Source: Gonatopus flavifemur
Taxonomy: Eukaryota; Arthropoda; Insecta; Hymenoptera; Dryinidae
Length of the DNA: 64,000 bases
NCBI GenBank assembly: GCA_018340375.1
Contig: JAFFJZ010000001.1
Location: 16,634,001-16,698,000 of the forward strand
Direction: 5' to 3'
This document shows positions 48,488 to 62,973 of the stretch, one piece after another. The position numbers and the translations under genes are program-made. The notes below the pieces were generated by a model that had not been told where the DNA came from, ran no database searches, and was given only the letters and a program-made list of their open reading frames with translations. Within the stretch, counting starts at the first letter, position 1. Every line of letters starts with the position of its first letter.

Positions 48488-50887
48488 GAATTTGAACATC
48501 AATCAACTATCATTAAAATTATCAATTTCGCTATTCTATCATCAATAATACTATTAATTTTGATCCCAGTTCATAGCACATCAAGTTCCTCATTGCAGTA
48601 CAAATTATCAGTGACATTAATCATCTCACCAATGACCAACAAGAATATCAATCAATTTTAGTTCTAGTCCATAGAAAAATTATGCTGTAACACAAAATAA
48701 AGTAAAAAGAGTGTTTTGATTGATATTATTCCGGCACATGTCATATTTCTGTTTGTAATGTTCAGACGTGTAACCTCCACAAAAATGCTTGGAAACCTTA
48801 CATAGCACAAACTATTCCATAAATCTATAAAATATGTTTTGTTTCCTTGATCAATTGTCATTTTTCTTCTATAAATATTACTTCCATTCTGTTGAAACGA
48901 CAATGATCTTTGTCTTCACAATGCAGGGAATGTATTCACAAGAAGATGCGGTGCAAGCATAGGCGGAGATTCACTGAGATGGTACACATGTGAATATTAT
49001 AATATACCTCTGCATATTCCGGAAAAATACTGAGAATATTCGATTTCTTTGTTTTATCAAATGTCTCCAAGAATACATACAAATAAAAATGGACTTATCA
49101 TATTCGAATCATTGTAATATATTCTTACTGCATTTCAAAGCTATCCATCATAAATAAAAATTAATATGATCATGGAGGAGTTTAATGGTAATATCATGAC
49201 AATTCTTTTGTCCTGTGAGAAGACTCCATGTTTTGACGTTTTCTGATTTTCCAATCCCTTCGGTAACACGGCAACTAACAATCTTACTTGTCATGTATGT
49301 AACGTTACACTAAAATACCAACTCTTTAAATAACTGTAACCCAATCCCACGGTAATGGATTGTAGCTGTTCTGAGTAACTACAATAAGATGTCCACCTTT
49401 AGTATGAAACATCCTTGATTTTAGGCGCTCATTCGCAACAATGAACGGAATGAATTCATTAAAACACACTGTTTCGTTTGCTTTCTTTGATCTCTTCGTT
49501 AGAAATTTATCAACATTTCACACACGGTGGATGGGAATCGCCAAAAAATCTCATCCTGTCTTCTCTTTTCGCTGATCAGGTCGTCGACCGAATCCTTTGC
49601 GTAAGTGTGATCTTATGATACTTTTTATACAAGGAATACGAGAGAGAAGGTTAGTCTCATATTTGGCCTTGAACTCCCAATTTCAAATTCCACGCGATCA
49701 GATCGGATTTCAAAACATTATTCCACCGTGTGATTACTTTATCACTTTCTGCATAACATATTTTGAACAAGAACGTGAAATGATTCAATAGTTATTCTCA
49801 TAATCTGAAAATTAGTTTAAAAGGAATTTGGAGAAAGTGTATTTTTTTTCTTCTTTCATAATTGGCAATGGGATGACTCGGATGAATTTCGTATGATGAC
49901 AAAAGATAACGGTATTGGTGCCAACGGCTAATTAACATTTAATGATACATAATTTGTAATTTGAAGAAATATTTAGAGCATAACCATTCCATTGCAAACC
50001 CAATAAAACATGGAAAGAATCATCGTCTCTTATTCAGCCTCTCTGCGGAATTCTAATTCCGAGTGATAACATTTCTTATACTTCATTCGAATATCTTAGC
50101 ACTTCGAAATCGTTATCCTTTCCTCATCACGAACAGTTGCCGAATTGAACAAAGTACAATGGATGACCGAATTTTTGTTCCGATGATTCTCCATGAATTA
50201 CACATGATACTATACAACATGACGATCGGTAAAATGTTACCTACACTCACAGACAAGTGTTGCATGGATTCGTGAAAGTCGATTTGACTTGAAGAAGCAA
50301 GTGGTACCGCTATTCGTGGACGACATACGGGTTATACCCACAACGATCGTCACATACCGTGCTATAGATTTTATAAGAATCCCGGTGTACCGTCCACGTG
50401 ATATAATTGACATGTTTCTTATAAATTCAACAAACGTATACTTTCGATACCTCATTGTGAATAAATAATTGAACTTTCAGTTCACAGATTGGTACGAACA
50501 AAAATACAGAAACAAGACTGCGAGTATTTGTAATCTTCATATATTCGTTTCAAATTGCGACAAAATGCAATCAGGAAATAACAATTTACAAGAGATTCTA
50601 ATGGAAGAATCATTCACTTCTTTCAAGAATAATGCTATAAAATACAATCTAATTTTTTATTACCGTCTTCGAAAATATTCCCACCTCCCAAGTGAGAACT
50701 TGAACTTGTTTCATCGAGTATAATCGTAAACACTCCCAGCTGTTACTCATTATTTGATTCTTGTGTACCAGGATGAACTGATTTTGATTGAATTTTAACA
50801 CGTATATATCAGGGGAAGGAATTATCAACAAACAAAACAGTTTGCTTATACGGAAGCGATTATTTATTCTACTATCACAATGCAACT

Positions 50888-51100
50888 ACCCTAAGCAACA
50901 CAGGAGGTTAAAAATGCTAAGAACATGTTTGGAGAATCCTACGAACACGCTTAGAACTTCCAAATGAGACTGTTTCGAATAATTATGTGCTATGCACCTC
51001 CATAGAATATCTTGACGAATTTATCCAAAATATTCTCATTCGCACATTCTTTTCACATTCCCTGTATATATTTGAGAAGTTCTTGTGCTACTTGGGACCC
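50888..51100. repeat. Diverged relative of the CCCAAGTAACACAAGAAG hairpin
   Basis: The left side (CCCTAAGCAACACAGGAGG) and right side (GAAGTTCTTGTGCTACTTGG) are inverted and correspond to the arms of 16805-16912. The inner sequence has AAGAACATG/GAATATT words and pairs poorly. Confidence 0.45.
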
Positions 51101-51675
51101 TATGCTCTCAATCGTCCAACTCATTTGGATGCATATCAAACTATCATTATAGGAGAGAAATCAGAAAGATAATGCAATTATTGATCCACACAGTGAAAAT
51201 ATATTCATAAGGAATGTTGGATGAATATGAAAAGGTTGTTAAAAATCCATAAGTTCATGAAAGTTTTGTAATATCTCAAGATATTCCAAATAAATTATAA
51301 TTTCTGCCATGAATTTCACAGTTTACTCTCCACAACGTACCTCAATCTTTACTTTTTATAGCATACCTTTATCAGGATATTAAACTTCACCAAGAGAATT
51401 CTTGTATGAAAATTCATTTTTGAAATCTTATCGTTCATGAAGAAAACTACAAATAACTATTCCTGGCTATATTTCTTCCCGAAGCAGGACTTTCGACAGG
51501 GAAATTCTAAATCCCTAATCCTGTCGATTTTGATGGGAAATTTTATCCGAACCATACTGTAACCTTGCATTGCATACGTTTTTTCTTGAGAGTCTATCCG
51601 AAAAATCAATTGAAGTCAAAATGGAAACATGATGAGTTTTCCTCAATTCAGGCCAAATAAACAATAGAAAACTTC

Positions 51676-51887
51676 CACGGAAAGAAAAAGATTGGTCGAA
51701 ATAACTATTTCACTTATGAGCGCATATAGAATAACAAGTTTTTTAGTTGATTGGACTAATTTTGTTAGTAAACTATTTTTAATTGGTTAAATCAATGAAT
51801 CAATTTGTTATTCCAACGAAAAAAAAATGGGTCCACGTATGCGCTTACAAGTTAGATAGTTATTTGTACTAATCTTTTTTCTCCGTG
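51676..51887. mobile_element. CACGGA-ended fold-back element
   Basis: The 212-bp element has left end CACGGAAAGAAAAAGATTGG and reverse right end CACGGAGAAAAAAGATTAG. The inner arms (GAAATAACTATT and its counterpart) also pair. The dinucleotide TC borders both sides (51674-51675, 51888-51889). Confidence 0.7.
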
Positions 51888-52689
51888 TCTTGTCAAGTTC
51901 CTCCCAAGGTCAACATGTAACCCTTCATAACTTTGATCTCTGTCACATCTCTTTAATAGCATGTGGAATGCTATCATTCAAAATGAGGCTAAAGGATAAT
52001 AATACGTGGGTTATCATTGAAATCATACTTTTGCAGTTTCAAACTTTGTTTAACATAATTATAAGAACCAGATTATTCAATTAATATAATTTTCCTTGTC
52101 CTTCATCATACAAAAGATATTATATATTCATGATGTTCGTATTGAAATTGTTTAAGAGATTATCGAGAAGCAAAACTGAAGTTTTGAAAAATAAAAACAT
52201 ACATTACATCTCATTTATATATTTCACTTCCTAATCATTCTGTAAAAAGAACAAGAGATAATGTCTCATCAGACAAAAAACCACAGAACGCTCTGCTTCT
52301 TCAACTCGAGACCTTGAGAGTCTTACCTTGAATGAATACCGGTCGACAGAAGATCTCGATCGGGTTTGCTCTTCTTCACTTTAGTCAGACTTTGCAGTGC
52401 ATCATCCCTTTTTCACAACAGTCACTCTTTAATCCTCTCCACAAACTTTTTGTCAACTCCTTTGAAAAAATGATCTTCACCCTTCAAACTTGTTCTCCAC
52501 GTGTTATGGATCTATCAAATTCTGAATAGATCACTAAAACTCGTTCTAATGTCATTTGTTGTGGTTCGTTGAGTTACGATCGATTCCGAACTGATTACTT
52601 TAATCGATCAAATGAAGACTTCCAACGATCGAACAATCGATATTATCATTGATGGGAATATAAACACTAGGCAAGATTCACCGTGACTT

Positions 52690-53050
52690 TCCGTAGGTCA
52701 CCTGAGAATTCGCGAATTCGAAGCGGGAGCGAATATTGAAAATATGAAGTGGAGTGAAATTTAACACGAGGAGGTTGAATTCGGTCAAATGATACAGAGA
52801 ATGCGATCCGTTTATTTGTCGCGAAGAAATTTGTCTGTATGATCTCGACTATCCCAGGTGTTCTCGGCTTCGCTCCGCGTGCACGAATCGCGCCACGACG
52901 CATCGCACCTCGCCTTCATGAGGAGTCCTCTCTGTTCCCCCTTCTCATTCCTCTTTTCCTTTCTTCCTTCTTTCTCCTATAATTCTTCAAGTAATTCTCT
53001 GTCTTGCGTTCTGTTACTGTCCTTCTTCCTTTCTTTCTTATTTCTCCCTT
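52690..53050 (-). promoter_or_regulatory. Candidate upstream promoter / 5' UTR region (weak)
   Basis: This stretch stands out from its AT-rich surroundings. There is a GC-rich part (about 52850-52920) beside a long pyrimidine tract on the plus strand, which is purine-rich on the minus strand. Insect 5' UTRs often look like this, and the protease gene needs a non-coding first exon above 39380. A GAG|GTGCGA donor-like site is present on the minus strand near 52915. The 106-residue plus-strand frame here is Leu/Phe/Ser-rich because of the pyrimidine run and is not read as a gene. Linkage to the protease is inference only. Confidence 0.15.
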
Positions 53051-54116
53051 TCTTCCTCACTCTCTCAACTGTTACACTAATGCATGGTGCCCCATACATA
53101 CTTGTTGGCCAAAAATATATTCGTCCTCAGTTTGGAATACACTTTGATCGGATTGAATCTGATGTCAACGTTCAGTAACCTTGAAGAATTCGAGCGAGAG
53201 TCAATCCCTCAAACTACTCTCATATTTCGTTCAAAGATCATACGTCAATCACTCGTGTCGAACTCTCAAATTTTCATACATCATGAAACTCTTTGTTACA
53301 CAAATTGACGAACTCATGAGCTGAAGAGAATTTCAGAACATTCATTAAAATTCGTCTTTATCCACATTTTCATCAAAGTTGACTCTAATTTTTCAGGAAT
53401 AATTCTTAGACTGGAATTAAATCAATGAAAGTTTGGATATTGTCAATGAAACTGTGCGTATGTGGTTGAAAAAATATCTTTGTTGAGTGAAATAACTTGT
53501 AATTGAAAAACCAACCACACTGCATCCCTTCGTACAACAATATTTTCACATAATTAGAGATGCTTCCCCAACATGCACATGGATGAGTACTTTCGAGCAT
53601 CGTTTCTTCTTCCTTCTAATTAGACATAGCCACAGTTGTAGTAGCAATATTCCGGGATCCATGTCGAGTGGATGTATCTTTGGAGTAATTGTGAGTCCAC
53701 TTTGAATTGCGGTTAACTATTAGTAAAACCTAAGATTCACTTAGTTGCCGTTAAAATGACATTAGTCAAAGGTTATATAATTGAATGTTATAGTGAGTTC
53801 CATGAAGTTTCCAATAGTTCTTCGTGGAATGATCAAGACAGAAAGGGAGAAATTTCGGAAAATTCCGTTTAAATAGATCCTCATGGTTTCTAGATATTTC
53901 TTCCCGTAGTATGATAACTCGATATCGTTTGGATGAAAGAATATAGAGATCGAAGATAGCATTGTCAGCGTGAAAAGTAATCATCCCAAATCTACCAGAC
54001 CATGGACGTGCACGTATATTTGAAGAAGAACGCAAAGACATTTTATATTCGAGAAATTCTTAGGAAAATTGACATTAGAATGTGCACTGATGCTTCGATG
54101 AACTTTTGATCATTAA

Positions 54117-54726
54117 GGGGAGGTTCTCATCTAGGGACCCCAAAATAAGGTAATTTCAAGGGAATTGTTGGTACGTGTTGAAACATAACCACCTAAAAAG
54201 ACAGTAGTCAATCGGACGCCACTATAGCACTTACAAAAATCATCAGAAATCAAAAATCCAAAAATTTTTATGAAATATATTATATTTGTTGGAGGTTGTA
54301 CCAATAAAACCAATGAAAAGTCGAAAATTCCAAAAATGACAGGCATGCAAACTTTCGGTAGCGGTTTTCACTTTTTTTCGCTCTTTAAAGTGCTATAAAA
54401 AGGAAAAGAGGCATCTTCATTTAGGTTCATCCTCCAATAAATTCAATCAGTTTCAAAATAAAAAAAAATAGAGCGATCCGTTCAGTAGTTTTTGAGATAT
54501 CGTGGAGCCAAACTTGAAAAACATGGTTTCGAGAAAAACTTCTTTCAAATTTCGGAATACGAATCCTTTAACTTGAGAACATTTTTTTCATGTACTTTAA
54601 GACCCATGGGTCTTAAATGCATTTAATGAGTTTCGAATAACTCGAGTTCTTAATTGACTTCCTTCTTGAGAGAAAAAATCCGAAAAAATCACCTTATTTC
54701 GGAATTTGTTTGATGAGAACCTCCCC
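54117..54726. mobile_element. 610-bp element with GGGGAGGTTCTCATC ends
   Basis: Perfect 15-bp inverted ends are flanked by TTAA (54113-54116, 54727-54730). TTAA is the target of piggyBac-type transposons. TA would also fit if the element starts with A, so the superfamily is open. The interior has no ORF of note. Diverged, inverted copy at 46066-46594. Confidence 0.7.
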
Positions 54727-57700
54727 TTAATTTTGAATATAAAACATTCGTTCATTATTCTTAACGTTCAGTTATTACACTGAGCGAATAAAGTTTATTT
54801 GTTTGTGGAACGATACGCAGTATTTTTTATGCTCTTCTCACGGTGGGACATAGAATATAGTAGATACTCATCGACATAGCAGTCGCAATGGTTACTTCGA
54901 GGTGAGGTAGTGGCAATGACCGTTCTTCTATCTCGCTTCATCTCTTTCCATCTTTTCGTAATTCAATGTCTTCCTTCTTCTTTGAAGAACCGTAAGTCTC
55001 TCTTTCTACCTTTGTCCGTCTTTTTCTCACGCATCACATTCTGCACATACATTCTCTTGCCCTTTTTCGTATACGATGATATTATTTCAGCTCTTTTTAT
55101 ACACGCCATCTTATTTTTGTTTATTATTCAAATTTCGCCCCAATCATCCCTGTGAGTTCTAAATTGAACTGCGCGTCAAATCTTTCTTCCTCGAATCGAT
55201 CTTTTAATGTAGCAGAAAAATTGTGCTAATGACAGACACTTTTCAATTCCACACATCAAACTTGAATAGAGAAAGAGTCGACGAATACTTTTTCGTTCCT
55301 CAGTTTGCATCTATGCTTTGAAAAATGAATCAAACATAATTTCGATTTCGAATATAAATTCAAGTTTTCGAAATTTAAATATAAATTATCATACTTTTCT
55401 TTGAAAAAAAAAATCTTCCACCACTTTGAAACCTGTATATTGAAATGTATACTTTCCACTATCCAAGTCAAACAACAAGAAACTGTAGAGTACTTCATAG
55501 ACTCGATAATCTATCGTACTAATGAGAGAGAACGAGTCTTCGAAATTATCCAAAATACCGGTGCGAAACCGTTACAGTTGATGAAAGTAGTAACAATGGA
55601 GATGAAAACCGGCTGCATATCAGCGTATACTTTTTTTATGATTATGGAACTGATATTGATATTAATAACAGTGATCCGTTATCCGACCGATATTATTGAG
55701 TACTGTATTCGGAAAATCACAATTTATATGAATGATATGGTTCATGTATCATGGAAACACAGCGTATGATATGAAAAGTATACTTTGAGAATTTTCACAG
55801 GCTATAAATTATGGGATAAATGTTTTATGTACTGCACTAGGAGAATAATTAACCGATAAAGAAAGTTCTCACACTTCTCGAAGGAAACTTCAAGATCATA
55901 AAGAAAATTGATTATTTTCAGTCTGATTCCTCAAATTTTTGTCAGAAAAAGATGTGACTAAGCTTGTACACGGAAAGACCGTTCTTATTCATATTTAGTA
56001 AACTCATTGTCGACTTGAAAACAAAAGGACATCGGTGAGTAATGTTCTACTAGCGTGAAAGCTTGAATTTAGAAGTCCTACCATAAAACTAGTCTCAGTA
56101 TGAAAATTAATGAAGAAAGTACTAATTTGAAACATTTACTTTTGTAATATTCATCATTAAAACTCTATTTTTTCTGAATCGATAGGCAGTTTGTTAGGTA
56201 TTAATACACTGAGATACATTTATAGTCAAATTTACTATGAAATCCTAGGAATGGGAGAATATAGTGACTCCTAATGAGATTGATACTGTGAAAAATTGTG
56301 AATTTGATAAGGTTCCTATTGTTGTGCCATAGTAAATTTCATGAGAAGTAGTGGAGGCTAAACCTCGATAATACCAACCATCGATGGTAAAAGTCGACTA
56401 TCGATAATATCGAAATTCGTAGAGGGGGAAGAGGAGAAGAGAGGGGAGGGAAGTATAAAATATATCCAAATTTCAGTAGTGTCACAGACCCAAAGGGACA
56501 TTTAATGTACTAATAAAGTTATATGTCAAATACACTAATGTTGAATTATATTTCAATAAAACTCGACTACCCATATAGGAATTTACAATTGGTGCTAGCA
56601 TGGTGCAACGTAGATAAAGTATGTTCGAGGCTTGGCAACCAAGCATGGCGCAAACCTGGAATGATAACATCATTTTATGATTTACCTACGTGTTTTTCCA
56701 ATGAAGTCCCATCATCAATGAAACAATGGCAATGAAATATACCATCATTGGCAAACAATTGGAAATTTTGTTTATCAATGTTGCGCCAATGATCAAAGTG
56801 AAAAATATTTAACCCAGAAATATATAAAAAGCATGCGCATTTCGCAATTTCTGACATATGTCGTTTGAAGTCTTATTGTTTTCCCCTTATTTGTTTGTGG
56901 ACAACTCGGCGTCTTTTGTCGGTGAATTTTGCCGTGGGAAGTAGACACGATGTATGTTAGCTCAGCGGTAGGAGCCCTCTAATGTGACTCACAGTACAGA
57001 GCGATTGACTCTTCTTCAGTTCTTCCAAAGACTTACTTCAGCGTTATATATTCTTCGTATACGCGTTTCACCACTCGCGAGAAACAATTGATTAGTAACG
57101 TAGCAAAAATATTATATAGGTTGCCAATATTGAGCCATGCTATTACCAATGATGGGCGCTACATTGAAAGCTAATTTCTACCGAAACTAGGCCAAAGTTT
57201 GGGGCAATATTGAACCATATTTCGAATGATCCTCGCGTTGAATGGAATCTATCGTTTAGTCAATGTTGGGCCAAGGATGAGCCAAGCGAGAGCTAAGCTT
57301 GGCGCAATTGTGCCACAATAATAGGCTGACAAACGAAATCCGTCGAACACCGACATCGGTGCAACATTGTATTTATTGTTAATCAACATTGAAGATTTAT
57401 AGATTGCCAAGCCTTGTCTGTCAACATTGCGCCAACCTATATTTTATTGTCAGCATTGGCGAAGCCCAAAAATTTTTGTATGGGTAATATTGAATGATTT
57501 TCCGAATTTAGTAGACAGTCAATATGCTTTCCAACTTTGAATTTATGTTTTCCTGTGAAATGATACTTATTACATATTTTTGAAAACATATTCCTGAACA
57601 TTATTATAATTGGCTTAAATGTTTTTTCACCCGAGTATTCGACTAACAATTGCGTTTCTTTCCAGTATATAGTTACACTTTCCATTATAACAGACCTTCA

Positions 57701-58904
57701 TATTTTAAACATTGTATTTTGAACTATCGATAGTTATCGATAGTTTCTCCGATAGTATCGGCAACTATTGAAGTTGAGCCTTCACTAATTAGAAGTCATT
57801 ATGTTCCCCTATTCCTATAATTCCATAGTGAATTTGAATATAAATATCTCTCAATGTACTATGTAGTATGTTCATAAAATAAATGTTGCAAATTGTCCCG
57901 ATGAGAAACCAATGACAAAAGTGATTTTTATGGTGGTACTTCGATCAAAACTGATACCATTCTGGTACATCTACGTTTTTTATCGGAAGTCCAATACGGA
58001 AAATAGTAATTAGCTGTGAGATGGACAGTCATTTTTTAGTTCTTATAGCTGAATTTTGGCTGCTGCAGCAAAACTTCCAACTGCATCGGCGGAATTTTGG
58101 CTGATCTTGCTAAAAAAATTAGCTGTCCTGTGGGTGCTAAGATATTTAACTAAAATTGAGCCCATACAGCTAAAAATTTCTTCCCTTGTACAACAACGTG
58201 TAAATTCATACCCTTGTTCATCAAGGGTCTTTGCTTTGATTATGAATGATCTGAAAAAAATTTAACACGCACATACTATTCCAACTGGGATTGTATCACC
58301 CATATGAATTATCCTTTTTTTCATGAATTGTATGCTCAACGTCTGGCGTTTCACTTATCACGCATTTCAATTTGAAGAATATTTCATCTTCTACACAACG
58401 ATCCATTCCTTCGCTTATTAGAACATTGTCGGATTCTGCGATATCATCCATGTATTTGATCATTATGATAAATGAATATCACTGGAATATACACGGGAAT
58501 AAATCAGTTGACGTTGACGTATTCCATGTTTAATTACAAGAAAAGATGCATGTTTTTGAATTTATTACTTGAAATCACATCCTGTACATGCATCCTAGAT
58601 AGAAATATTGTATAAAAAATATGACGGACATAAATGAAATATGAATAATTTGTATAACATTAACGCTAATGTTATTATGATTTGTTCTTATTATTGACTA
58701 TATGATTGTATTATTACATGTACGTTATACATATGTCATTTGTATTTGAAATGAATCCAAACCGGAGTGATGATGGGGCTCAATGATAGAGTTGTATTTT
58801 ATATCCTTAGACACAACCAACTCCAAGGATTGCATTGAATCTAAATCGGGATGAAATTCAATTAAGCAGTTCAAAGACATAAGGAGAATCAGGGTTGGAA
58901 GCGA

Positions 58905-59375
58905 TTCAATTGAAACTCCATTGAATTAACTATTAATTGACAATTATAATTGAATTTATTCATTGCAATTTTTTTCATTTAACAATTAAGAATTAAATTT
59001 AATGAAATTTTTCTTCAATCAACAATTCAATTTCAATCCAAATTGAATTTCCTTTCAATGAACGATTGAATTTAAAATTGTCCCCATCAAAAATTGAAAA
59101 TCAAATTTCATTGTTGATTGAAAAAATTTCAATTGAGAATTAAATTCAATTTTCAGTTTGAAAAACTCTGGATTGAGTATTGAATTTCATTGTTTATTGA
59201 AAAAATTTTAAATTGAGAATTGAATTTAATTATCAATTACATTTTTTTTCAAATCACGATTCAATTTTTCTTCAATCAATAATCGAATTTCAATTCCAAT
59301 TGAACTTCCTTTGAATTAATAATTGAATTGGAAATTGTTCCAATGAAAAATTGCAATTGAAAATCAAATTTGAAC
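58905..59375. repeat. AT-rich degenerate tandem repeat built on TTGAATT
   Basis: The segment is made almost entirely of TTGAATT/AATTCAA words. A block of about 100 bp beginning CTTCAATCAA (59013) recurs at 59272 with similar order, giving a long period of about 259 bp. No coding potential. Confidence 0.6.
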
Positions 59376-59394
59376 TTTTCAAAACAAATTTAAA

Positions 59395-59558
59395 AATGCA
59401 GCACAAAATGCTTCTGAATGATTTGAATTTTGAAAAAATCAAACATGCTCATATCTCAAAAACTAAGCCTCAAAAAAATTTTTTCCAAACGGGGAATTAT
59501 TGCATTTCGATTATAGAAGACGCCATAGAAATGGGAGTTCTGAGATACCCTGTACACT
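59395..59558. repeat. Single arm of a relative of the 21741-22311 element
   Basis: In reverse it reads CAGGGTATCTCAGAACTCCC at the end, followed by the same inner words: TGCAATAATTCCCCGTTTGG and, further in, GAGATATGAGCATG. Only one arm is present, and its end sequence differs from the intron-3 copy, so it belongs to another subfamily or is a partial deletion. Confidence 0.6.
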
Positions 59559-59999
59559 GAGAAAAATTGTGTGTAGTCAGATCTACTATAAATGTAGAGT
59601 TACTGCATCGATAGTTGCATGAAATATCATGTCAGTTGTAATTAATGTATTCACAGTTAATGGAAGTATATGACAGGAAACTCTATTGTATAGTTCGTGC
59701 TCGGGATAACTCAGTTTCTATAGTTACATCAAAAACATTTTATGGTTTCGTGATATATGACAAAAGTTTCGCTACATATTATAACTGAAATTATTCTGAA
59801 TGGTGGTAGGGAATTTATGGTAACTATATAATAAAGTTGAAACATCTTTTTGCTACGAAGCTCAGAACTTTAATTGTTTACAGTGTGAAGAGAGAACTTT
59901 TCCGGTGATTGTTTTTTATTGATTCATTTTGATCGTTGTTTCGATGAATGTCAATCTTCAAAAAATTTATCAAAAGAACTTCAAGGTAAGTTGAAACGT

Positions 60000-62958
60000 A
60001 AGCTCATTTGCGCCTAATACTTTTACATGTTTTACTTATTTCCATGATTTGGGTACAAATATATATAATGGTAAAGAATTCTTGTACTGAATATGCTCGG
60101 CACCAACAGTTCTGGTTTAACCTCCGTATCAAACACGTTGTAAGAAGTCTGTAACATTTTGCTAAACCAGGTGGAAGTTAATTTTGACTGAAATACCTTA
60201 CTAGAAAGACAACAAAAGTTGTGATACATTATAGAAGTAACCCTGGTTATAAAACTCCATAAAATCCACTCGAATCAAATTGAATGGGATTTGTCAAGAA
60301 CTTTGTCCAGGTTTCAATAAGATTTGGCAAAATTCAATGAGTTTCGCGTTGAAATAGCACGTTGAACATACAAGAAATATTCCAAACAAATTTCACAAGA
60401 GAGTAAAACATCGTTGTTTAACATTCAAATATCTGATAAGTTTTCTTGTCCATGAATCAAATTTGTTACAATAAATATATTTTTCAAATGCACCGAGTTA
60501 TTGTTATTTTTCTCTCTTTCATTAACCAAAACTTTCATTTTTATCTTGCAATACATTCTGTCAATATTTTCAACTGCGCTCAGTATACTGGGAGAACAAT
60601 TCATTTGGATGCGGCGAAATGCACCGAGAGAAATTTTTATAATATGTGTAATGCAAATAGGGGAAGCTATAATTTATAATTGAATGTTATTCAAAGTAAA
60701 TGTACTTCGTTAAATATAATCTCATTCGAAGTGCATGTGACATAATTTAATAAATTTCAACTATATAGATTGGGTCTCATCATAATATCAAAAAGAAATA
60801 TTTTATTCACCACATTCAAACTAACTGTTCTTTCAACGCGTTATTCATAAGAACTTATGCACATATATGTTAAACAAATGGTCGTTGAATTTTCTGAAAT
60901 TCGATTAGGATATTTGAAACAACTATAGTTTAGAGTTAGCTCAATTCCATACTGTGTTTTCCGGAACTCATTTCGAAAACTCATAATAACTACTTTTGAA
61001 ACTTGAAACATATACTTGAATTTTAATTCACTCGTAGCTTTTTTTCATACTCGTCACAATTCATGTTTATAATTGAAATAAATGCGCAATTATAGTTGAT
61101 CTGAATGACAGTCTGCTGTTTGACCAAACATTAATATTATGGTTATCCTCAAAACAAACTACAATTTTAGAGTTGCCAAAAACTTGTTTTTACAGTTTCT
61201 ATCACTGCTGATTTTTCTCAGTGTATGAAACTTTTTCACGCCTTCTTCCATACGAAAATCTCAAATTTAACAAAGATATCAACAAGTATCCTCTTCAGAT
61301 TCTGTACCGATACATAACATTCTGTAATACATGCTCGATGATCTTAAAGCATTCTTGTTCAGGAAAAGTAATCCTACAGGGGCTCTTAAACCTTTTTCCC
61401 GTACATTGCAGAGACTGATGTGTGACAAGTATTTGAAAATAAAACATGATTATCTCAAGATATGTTATCAGTTTCTCATTATGATATACCAAATTGTGTC
61501 AAAATAAGTCATTGAAATCCATGGTAAAGTAGACCCTGAATATACGATTTCATCTCATGTGCTGCACTGTAAAAAAAGATTCTACGGAAAACTTCCAGTA
61601 CTGTACTAGAAACAATTACTTTAGGGATATTTGTGCAGGACAATTATGTTCAAATTATAAAAATTCCAACACACTCATTGGAAAAAAGAAATTTATACTG
61701 GAAAATTGAGGTGAAAAACATGAAATTTCGTGTGAAATATGGAAAAATTTTGGTACAACAGAAATTTCCCAGTTGCATGGTAACGGAAAATTTCAATTTT
61801 TTTCAGTGTAGAGATGCCCGAGTTTTACAAAATTGATTCCTCTTGATAAAAAGGATATCAAATTCCTATCAAGATTCAATGTAAATGAATGAAATTCGAT
61901 TGCACGAATGGAAAAATTTAGCGAGTTATTTCCATTCGGGTAATTTTTGTAGAAAAAAATGAAACTCATTCATTCTCAATAACTGAATATATCTTATTAG
62001 AATGCTTTGCCAAACCTACGACAATCATAAGTTTTGCCCGTGAGTAAATCATCATTCGGAAAATCAGTGATCCGGGAGAACAAGTATGCGTGATACACCT
62101 TTACGAATTTCTCACGTATAATCATATATAAGTTGATCAGGAGTCTATGAAACTTTTCCCATTTTGCTGCAAAATAGATAAGTAATGAGTTGCAAACAAA
62201 CTTCCTTTCCCTTCGATCTATGAGCCGTCCATGGTTTTGTTGACTGTAAGGAAAGGAATTTTCATTGGTAACATACGTGAGAAATGACTTTTCATATTTC
62301 ATTTCCATTTTCCTAAAGGAAATGCTTTTAAGAAACAAATCAAGATTTTTATTGTTCTATCCGTGTAAGTGCGTAAAGAATTTTGTAAAAAATTCGATAA
62401 GTCCGGAAGTGGAATTTATTATTTATAATCAAATTCTCAAAACTTATTCGTACAAATCGTAACAGACAACATTATCGATCACCGATATCTATTATTTTTG
62501 AATACATACTCACGCATAGAATTCTATCAATTATCGATAGCGGGGTTGGTTTCTCCTACGGTAAAGAAGTTAAGAGTCTATCGCGATGAAATTCTCCACA
62601 TACATCGAGTCAATCCGGTTGCAACTCTTACGGCTGAAAATTCAGTCAATCTGACGAACATTTGTTGTCAGAAGTAACCAATCTATAATCTTCCGAGTGG
62701 AAAAATTTTCAAAATGACATATAATTTATTTATCAACTCTATTGAGTTCATTCTTTCTAGATTTAATGTGATTTGTTTCTCAAAGCATCGGAAATGTGAA
62801 GAAACAGATACCATGTCAAGAATGTCAATCATGATACGCGGTACAACAATAACAGTCTTGAATGAGCATATGAAATTGGTAAATCACGACTCGAAATTAT
62901 CATAGGGTTAACCTGATATATGGTGAGGACCTAACAAGGTCATCCGAAATACGGTATA
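60000..62958. other. Upstream region, no gene seen
   Basis: AT-rich with short frames. A CACTGTAAAAAAAG word at 61565 and its inverse ending at 61808 may bound another fold-back, but the bordering dinucleotides are TG and TA. Confidence 0.4.
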
Positions 62959-62973
62959 CAGGGCTCCCACTGG

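Noticed and set aside
52858..53178. 106-residue plus-strand ORF rich in Leu, Phe and Ser
   Set aside because: The composition follows from a long pyrimidine tract; no domain or start context supports it.
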